Shown piece by piece: positions 5,992 through 10,090 of a stretch of 10,090 nucleotides of DNA. This stretch comes from an uncultured Shinella sp. Lineage in GTDB: Bacteria; Pseudomonadota; Alphaproteobacteria; Rhizobiales; Rhizobiaceae. The stretch spans positions 1-10,090 of the forward strand of contig CAMPIK010000053.1 in NCBI GenBank assembly GCA_946886325.1. The letters run 5' to 3'. A program made the translations under genes and the position numbers. The notes under the pieces were generated by a model. That model did no database searches. It was given only the letters and a program-made list of their open reading frames with translations, and was not told where the DNA came from. How positions within the stretch are numbered: position 1 is the first letter of the stretch; each line of letters opens with the position of its first letter.

Positions 5992-6783
5992 TCAATCGAG
6001 TTCGGCCGGATCGAAATGCTGGATGTCGCGCAGCAGCTCGACGATGCCGGCGACCGCGTGGGCAACGAGCCTCTCGCCCCGCGCTGCCGTTGCAGCACTC
6101 GCGTCGCCGGCAACACCCTTGGGATTGAGATCGGACATCTTCCAGCCGAAGGCATGCGGCCCGTAGGCCCGCAAGTGCCGGAAGCGGGCGGCGAAGTCGG
6201 ACTGCCGCGAGCCGAAGCGCTCGGCCTGGTCCATCGCCACTCTTTCGGGATGCAGCGCCAGCATGACCGATGTCTCGATATCGCCGCCGTGGATGTCGAG
6301 CGCCTTGTCCTCCGGCGCCATCCAGCCCTCCGGCTGGCCGAAGCGTGTCCAGCTCGTGGCGACGGCGAGCATGCCGAAGCGCACCCGTGCCTCCGTCGCA
6401 ACGATCGTCATCAGCGGAGAGTTGCCGCCATGGGCATTCAGCATCACGAACTTGCGGATACCCTGTGCATGAAGGTCGGCGGCGATCGTTAGCCAGCGTT
6501 CGATGGCTTCGCCATAGGGAAGGGACTTCGTGCCCGGCACGTCCAGGTGCTCCGGCGAATAGCCGACGGGCTCGGCGGGCAGGAAGGTTGCCGGCAGATC
6601 GTCCGGAAGTGCCGCGATCAGCCGGTCCACGATGCCTTGTGCGATCAGCGTGTCGGTTTCGAGCGGCAGGTGCGGCCCGTGGCCCTCATGGGCACCGAGC
6701 GGCAGCACAGCGATCCAGTCGCGCCGCGCTTCCGTAGACAGCGATGGATCGTTGTCATGCCAGCAGCGGGCCGGTCGTGCCAT
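5992..6783 (-). CDS. Creatininase-family metal-dependent amidohydrolase, 263 aa
   Basis: A member of the creatininase fold family (creatinine amidohydrolase, ArfB and MftE relatives), cytoplasmic metalloenzymes that cleave C-N bonds. The metal-site signature LPLGAHEGHGPHLPLETDT (27-45) supplies E33, H35 and D44. The second block is NAHGGN (116-121) and the third DIHGGDIETSVML (163-175), all at the usual spacing. NAHGGN, rather than the NGHYEN of true creatininase, points to the wider family and not to creatinine breakdown, so the substrate is open. The start at 6783 (MARPARCW) is chosen because a longer upstream reading would overlap the divergent MarR gene; purine-rich GGAGACGGAGAC precedes the ATG. 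It is divergent from marR with a 111-base gap, which suggests control by that regulator. The gap of 93 bases to cobW and the promoter there make co-transcription with cobW uncertain. Confidence 0.9.
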   Translation of the reverse strand: MARPARCWHDNDPSLSTEARRDWIAVLPLGAHEGHGPHLPLETDTLIAQGIVDRLIAALPDDLPATFLPAEPVGYSPEHLDVPGTKSLPYGEAIERWLTIAADLHAQGIRKFVMLNAHGGNSPLMTIVATEARVRFGMLAVATSWTRFGQPEGWMAPEDKALDIHGGDIETSVMLALHPERVAMDQAERFGSRQSDFAARFRHLRAYGPHAFGWKMSDLNPKGVAGDASAATAARGERLVAHAVAGIVELLRDIQHFDPAELD

Positions 6784-6857
6784 GTCTCCGTCTCCGTTCC
6801 TGTCTTGCCGCATGCGGGTCGGGTGAGTCATACAGGGCGGAGAGAGCGAAACAAGAT

Positions 6858-6876
6858 GGGCGAAGCGGCTTCGCCC
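6858..6876. repeat. Perfect 19-base inverted repeat in the creatininase-marR divergent region
   Basis: GGGCGAAGC (6858-6866), one central base, then GCTTCGCCC (6868-6876): 9-base arms with no mismatch. It sits 18 bases before the preferred marR start at 6895 and 74 bases before the creatininase start. It is a candidate MarR operator for both genes, or an RNA hairpin in the marR leader. If marR instead starts at 6856 it would be inside the coding sequence. Confidence 0.5.
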
Positions 6877-6894
6877 CGTCGCTGGTGGGAGATC

Positions 6895-7428
6895 ATGGGG
6901 AAGAAGCACAAGGACGGAAAGAAGGAGAAGTCGGGCAAGAAGAAGTCGCATGCGCCAGCGGATGCCGCGGGTATTGCGACGACGCTTGCCCAGGCCGCCC
7001 GTTCCATGCGGACGGTGCTGTCCCGCAACCTGCTCTCCGGCGGGCTCTATGCCGGGCAGGACGGCGTGATCCTTGCGCTTGCCGAAAACGGCGGCATGAC
7101 TGCGGGCGCACTGGCCACACGTCTGGGCGTGAAAGCGCCGACCATGACCCGCACGATCGGCCGGCTGGAGGCGCAGCATTTCGTCGAGCGGCGCCCGGAT
7201 GACACGGACGGTCGCCTGACCGTGGTCCACCTGACGGAGAACGGCAAACGATCCGTCGACCTGATCGGAAATGCCTGCCGCATCAGCGAGGCGCAGGCGG
7301 TGGCAGGTCTGAGCGACAAGGAAATCCGCACGCTTTTCAAGCTGTTGCGCACGGTCGACGGCAATCTCCGGATGGTCGAGGGGATCGACGACGAGGACGA
7401 GGAAAAAGAGGTTGCGGAGGAAATTTAA
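6895..7428 (+). CDS. MarR-family transcriptional regulator, 177 aa
   Basis: A winged-helix DNA-binding regulator, probably dimeric. Core: helical dimerisation segment (about 24-60, ARSMRTVLSRNLLSGGLYAGQDGVILALAE), helix-turn-helix (about 66-95, GGMTAGALATRLGVKAPTMTRTIGRLEAQHFV) and the wing with the MarR pattern PDDTDGR (101-107) followed by VHLTENG. The first 20 residues are extremely lysine-rich (MGKKHKDGKKEKSGKKKSHA) and the last 16 are acidic (EGIDDEDEEKEVAEEI), so charged tails flank the fold. The start at 6895 is preferred because GGGAG lies just upstream and because the Lys-rich opening then begins the protein; an in-frame ATG at 6856 with GGAG upstream is a real alternative and would add 13 residues. 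Ligand and targets are unknown; the divergent creatininase gene is the obvious candidate target. Confidence 0.88.
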   Translation: MGKKHKDGKKEKSGKKKSHAPADAAGIATTLAQAARSMRTVLSRNLLSGGLYAGQDGVILALAENGGMTAGALATRLGVKAPTMTRTIGRLEAQHFVERRPDDTDGRLTVVHLTENGKRSVDLIGNACRISEAQAVAGLSDKEIRTLFKLLRTVDGNLRMVEGIDDEDEEKEVAEEI

Positions 7429-7440
7429 AAAGTTTAGATA
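7412..7440 (+). promoter_or_regulatory. Candidate promoter of the lacI-type regulator gene
   Basis: TTGCGG (7412-7417) and TAGATA (7435-7440) are separated by 17 bases. The region after the marR stop is sharply AT-rich compared with its surroundings. The -35 lies inside the end of the marR gene. The -10 overlaps the GTTTA/TAAAC half-sites, an arrangement expected for repressor control. Confidence 0.4.
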
Positions 7441-7449
7441 AACCGTTTA
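7432..7449. promoter_or_regulatory. Candidate LacI-family operator (three GTTTA/TAAAC half-sites)
   Basis: The sequence reads GTTTA-GA-TAAAC-C-GTTTA: three five-base half-sites, each neighbouring pair inverted, giving two overlapping palindromes. It lies 28-45 bases before the GTG start of the LacI-type gene, where an autoregulatory operator would be expected. LacI-family operators are usually AT-flanked palindromes with a CG-containing centre; the second palindrome fits only loosely, so the regulator assignment is inferred from position. Confidence 0.45.
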
Positions 7450-7476
7450 AAGCGTGACAGTCCTTCGGGAGGGGGC

Positions 7477-8505
7477 GTGGCACAAAAGATAAAGCTTTCG
7501 ACGATCGCCGAAACGCTCGGTGTTTCCACGGCGACCGTGTCCCTGGCGCTCCGCGACAGCCCGCTCGTTGCGGCCCTCACCCGGGATCGCATCAAGGAAC
7601 AGGCGCGAACCCTCGGTTACATCTACAACCGCCGCGCGGCCAGCCTTCGCACCTCGCGTTCCGGCATCATCGGCGTCGTCGTGCACGACATCATGAACCC
7701 GTTCTATGGGGAAATCCTGAAGGCGATCGAGAGCGAACTCGACCGCGAGCGGCAGACCTTCATCCTTTCCAATCACTACGACTCGGTCGAGAAGCAGCGC
7801 AATTTCGTCGAGACGCTGCTGCAGCTCGGCGGCGACGGCGTCATCATGTCGCCGGCGATCGGCACGCCGCCCGCCGATATCCAGCTTGCCGAGGACAACG
7901 GCATGCCGGCGATCCTGATCGCGCGCTCGATCGAGGGGCTGGACGTGCCGATCTTCCGCGGCGACGACAGCTACGGGATTTCGCTTGCGACCAACCACCT
8001 GATCGGTCTCGGCCACCGTGTCATCGCCATGGTCGGCGGCACGGACCAGACATCGACCGGGCGGGACCGCTACCAGGGCTATGTGAATGCCCTGCGCAAG
8101 GCCAATATCGATGTCGATCCGAACCTGCGCATTCCCGGTCCCCGCACCAAGCAGGGCGGTTTCGAGGCGGCGGTGCATTTCCTGTCTCTGCCGCAAAAGC
8201 CGACCGCGGCCGTCTGCTGGAACGACCTCGTGGCGATCGGTCTGATGAGCGGCGTCGCCCGCGCCGGCCTCGTGCCCGGCCGGGACGTCTCCGTCACCGG
8301 CTATGACGACCTCGAGGAGGCGTCGATTGCGACGCCGTCACTGACCACGGTCTGGAACGGCCAGTCCGAAGTCGGGCGCAGTGCCGCCCGCGCGCTCCTC
8401 GACAAGCTTTCCGGCAGCCACGAACCGGACGGCATCCATCTCATCAAGCCGGAGATGCGCATTCGCCAGTCGACCGGCCCCCTGAAGCACGTGCTCGAAG
8501 CCTGA
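7477..8505 (+). CDS. LacI-family transcriptional regulator, 342 aa
   Basis: A sugar- or sugar-acid-responsive repressor of the LacI/GalR type. The N-terminal helix-turn-helix is clear (LSTIAETLGVSTATVSLALRDSP, residues 7-29), followed by the hinge (GYIYNRRAASLRTSRS, 47-62). The periplasmic-binding-protein-like ligand domain starts at GIIGVVVHDIMNPFYGEIL (63-81) and contains the expected CWNDLVAIGLM (247-257), VSVTGYDDLE (271-280) and RIRQSTGP (328-335) segments. Length is normal. The start is GTG at 7477, preceded by a strong GGGAGGGGG stretch; the MAQKIKLSTIA opening matches the family. It lies 48 bases after marR, with a candidate promoter and operator between, and 38 bases before a 2-hydroxyacid dehydrogenase gene, the probable co-transcribed target. 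The effector cannot be read from sequence. Confidence 0.93.
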   Translation: MAQKIKLSTIAETLGVSTATVSLALRDSPLVAALTRDRIKEQARTLGYIYNRRAASLRTSRSGIIGVVVHDIMNPFYGEILKAIESELDRERQTFILSNHYDSVEKQRNFVETLLQLGGDGVIMSPAIGTPPADIQLAEDNGMPAILIARSIEGLDVPIFRGDDSYGISLATNHLIGLGHRVIAMVGGTDQTSTGRDRYQGYVNALRKANIDVDPNLRIPGPRTKQGGFEAAVHFLSLPQKPTAAVCWNDLVAIGLMSGVARAGLVPGRDVSVTGYDDLEEASIATPSLTTVWNGQSEVGRSAARALLDKLSGSHEPDGIHLIKPEMRIRQSTGPLKHVLEA

Positions 8506-8543
8506 AGCACGATCTCCCCACGCAGCAGTCAAGCGAGGACATC

Positions 8544-9509
8544 ATGACGAGCAAGACCCGTATCCTCATTCCCGGAGCGATCCGCGAACGCGTCGTCGAG
8601 CGCCTGTCGGAAACTTTTGACGTCGTGCGGATCGACGCGCCCGATCCATCGCTTCTCGACCCGGAGGTTGCTGCGACCATCCAGGGCGTCGCGGTGGTCG
8701 GCCGTTTCGGCGCCGACATGGTGGAAAGCCTTCCGGCGCTCGAGATCGTGTCGAGCTTCGGCGTTGGCTATGACGGTGTCGATACCGCTGCCGCGGCAGC
8801 ACGCTCGGTCGTCGTCACCAACACGCCTGATGTCCTGAACGACGAGGTGGCCGACACGACGATCGCGCTGCTGCTGAACGCGATTCGCCAGTTTCCGCAG
8901 GCGGAGACCTGGCTTCGGCAGGGACGCTGGGTGTCGGAGGGCAATTTTCCGCTGACGCCGCTCACCTTGCGCGGGCGCACCGTCGGCATCTACGGCCTCG
9001 GCCGCATCGGTCTTGCCATCGCCAAACGGCTTGAGGGTTTCGGCGTCGAGATCGTCTATCACACGCGTTCGAAGCGCGAGGGCCTTGCCTATCGCTATTA
9101 CCCGTCCCTGATGGAGATGGCTTCCGCCGTCGATACGCTGATCGCCATCGTTCCGAAGACCGACGAGACCTACAAGACGATCAATGCCGAAGTTCTGGCA
9201 GCGCTCGGACCGACGGGCGTTCTGGTGAATGTCGGTCGCGGCTGGACCGTGGACGAGGATGCGCTGGCCGAAGCGCTGCGCACCGGCGTGATCGCGGCGG
9301 CCGGCCTCGATGTCTTCCAGGACGAGCCGAATGTGCCTGACGCACTGCTCTCGCTGCCGAATGTGTCGCTGCTGCCGCATGTCGCATCCGCGTCGGTCGC
9401 GACCCGCGATGCCATGGCAGAGCATGTCGCGGGGAATCTGCTGTCCTGGTTCTCCACGGGCAAGGCGCTGACCCCTGTTCCCGAAACACCCTTCGAGCGT
9501 CGCAAATGA
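8544..9509 (+). CDS. D-isomer-specific 2-hydroxyacid dehydrogenase, 321 aa
   Basis: An NAD(P)H-dependent reductase of 2-oxoacids such as glyoxylate or hydroxypyruvate, cytoplasmic. The Rossmann motif GLGRIG (151-156) sits in the middle of the chain as usual for this family. The catalytic set is present: R232 in NVGRG, E261 in DEPNVP, H279 in LLPHVAS. The substrate-loop region SSFGVGYDGVD (70-80) is also typical. After the second beta strand the sequence is YHTRSKR (172-178), a basic stretch that favours NADPH over NADH. This and the short length fit the glyoxylate/hydroxypyruvate reductase branch, but the exact substrate is inferred. The ATG at 8544 has GAGGA a few bases upstream. Its position 38 bases after the LacI regulator suggests induction by a sugar acid or related carbon source. 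Confidence 0.92.
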   Translation: MTSKTRILIPGAIRERVVERLSETFDVVRIDAPDPSLLDPEVAATIQGVAVVGRFGADMVESLPALEIVSSFGVGYDGVDTAAAAARSVVVTNTPDVLNDEVADTTIALLLNAIRQFPQAETWLRQGRWVSEGNFPLTPLTLRGRTVGIYGLGRIGLAIAKRLEGFGVEIVYHTRSKREGLAYRYYPSLMEMASAVDTLIAIVPKTDETYKTINAEVLAALGPTGVLVNVGRGWTVDEDALAEALRTGVIAAAGLDVFQDEPNVPDALLSLPNVSLLPHVASASVATRDAMAEHVAGNLLSWFSTGKALTPVPETPFERRK

Positions 9510-9604
9510 CGGCCGCCCCATAGTGGCGGAAACCGTTTGTTAACCCTTTCTCAATGTCGCAGGCGCAGTCTCTGACTGTCACCTGACCGCAAAGGAGGGG
9601 TTCG

Positions 9605-10015
9605 ATGAAGTCGCTGATTCTGGCCGGTATGGCCGCACTTGCTTCCGTCGGCGTGGTTTCTGTCGCCGATCGAAACGACGCGGTGCAAACCGCGGAACTG
9701 ACCACGGGCTCGACGCAGAAGGCGGCCGATACGAAAGCCTTCTCGATCAGCAACCTGATGGCGGAAACCGCCTGCCTTGCCGAACGGGGTGAGCCCGTCA
9801 CCAATCGCAGCCAGCGTTTCGCCGCCGATGCCGATTGCAATCGGGTCTGGCCGGGTCTCGGCGACGCCACCACCTGGACCCGAAACGAAGACGGCACGAT
9901 CGCCCTGGCCAACGGCAGCGGCGAGGCGATCGTAACCCTCGTCGAAGGCGACGGCATCGCCTACGAGGCGCTCGACCCGCCGAATGCGCTGATTACGGTG
10001 GTTTCGGCCGATTGA
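9605..10015 (+). CDS. AprI/Inh-like periplasmic metalloprotease-inhibitor family protein, 136 aa
   Basis: A small exported protein. The signal peptide is MKSLILAGMAALASVGVVSVA with cleavage likely after A21, followed by a polar Ala/Thr-rich linker (to about 46). The C-terminal part (47-136) resembles the beta-barrel of AprI/Inh inhibitors: two cysteines (C57, C78) able to form one disulfide, then CNRVWPGLGDATTWTRNEDG, then IALANGSGEAIVTL, then YEALDPPNALITVV. Classical Inh proteins inhibit serralysin-type zinc proteases in the periplasm; no such protease is encoded here. AAAGGAGGGG just before the ATG at 9605 is an unusually strong ribosome binding site, suggesting high expression. It has a 95-base upstream gap and is probably a separate transcription unit. 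The family call rests on the cysteine and tryptophan pattern and is moderately sure. Confidence 0.65.
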   Translation: MKSLILAGMAALASVGVVSVADRNDAVQTAELTTGSTQKAADTKAFSISNLMAETACLAERGEPVTNRSQRFAADADCNRVWPGLGDATTWTRNEDGTIALANGSGEAIVTLVEGDGIAYEALDPPNALITVVSAD

Positions 10016-10025
10016 TTGGCAGCGC

Positions 10026-10090
10026 CTATTGCGCGGCAGCCCTGACGTAGTCGGCCTGTCCGCCGGCGGCATAGGCGCGCACGGCGTCGC
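10026..10090 (-). CDS. C-terminal end of an unidentified protein (partial)
   Basis: Reading the minus strand in from the window edge gives an open frame ending DAVRAYAAGGQADYVRAAAQ and a TAG stop at 10026-10028. The Ala-rich helical composition and GC-rich third positions look like genuine coding sequence. The stop lies 10 bases from the stop of the convergent inhibitor-like gene. Too little is present to name the protein. Confidence 0.5.
   Translation of the reverse strand, partial: DAVRAYAAGGQADYVRAAAQ

Noticed and set aside
6784..7230. An N-terminal extension of the creatininase protein containing a hydrophobic leucine run
   Set aside because: It is antisense to the marR gene and its upstream region; the family normally starts near the LPLGAHE block, as the 6783 start gives.
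7447..9521. Minus-strand frames (7447-8196 and 8529-9521) opposite the LacI and dehydrogenase genes
   Set aside because: Antisense shadows of strongly supported genes, with Arg/Asp/Gly-rich compositions and no motifs.
9513..9529. Terminator after the dehydrogenase gene (CCGCC/GGCGG)
   Set aside because: The stem is only 5 bases and no T-run follows directly, so it is not convincing.

Overview
The window reads as chromosomal DNA from an alphaproteobacterium of the Rhizobiaceae type (Rhizobium, Agrobacterium, Ensifer or Shinella-like). The basis is high GC content, dense short intergenic gaps, the protein families present, and a CTATAT-type -10 element of the kind described for rhizobial housekeeping promoters. 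This placement comes from gene style, not from a database match. No rRNA, tRNA, insertion sequence, CRISPR array or phage gene was seen.

Layout. Bases 157-600 (+) encode a small protein with a glyoxalase-related N-terminal domain. It converges on an outer-membrane beta-barrel protein (608-1771, -). A 270-base divergent region separates that gene from a small secreted Asn/Gly-rich protein (2042-2326, +), which ends at a hairpin terminator. Next comes a minus-strand run read from right to left: creatininase-family hydrolase (5992-6783), CobW/COG0523 metal GTPase with a very His-rich loop (4780-5898), WD40 protein (3735-4724), serine acetyltransferase CysE (2876-3697) and a PhnB-like VOC protein (2423-2818). 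A good candidate promoter lies between the creatininase and cobW genes, so cobW-WD40-cysE-VOC may form its own transcription unit. Divergent from the creatininase gene is a MarR-family regulator (6895-7428, +). A LacI-family regulator (7477-8505, +) and a D-2-hydroxyacid dehydrogenase (8544-9509, +) follow and look like one operon. A periplasmic AprI/Inh-like protease-inhibitor protein (9605-10015, +) comes next, and the C-terminal end of an unidentified minus-strand gene closes the window.

How the genes may work together. Three small modules stand out: (i) a metal-handling GTPase with a WD40 partner and cysteine biosynthesis; (ii) a LacI regulator with the dehydrogenase it probably controls, preceded by repeated GTTTA/TAAAC half-sites; (iii) a MarR regulator divergent from a hydrolase, with a perfect 19-base inverted repeat between them. 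Most genes belong to familiar families, and I found no clear new defence or mobile system. The least explained items are the small secreted repeat-bearing protein, the regulatory inverted repeats, and the CysE tail that lacks the usual terminal isoleucine.
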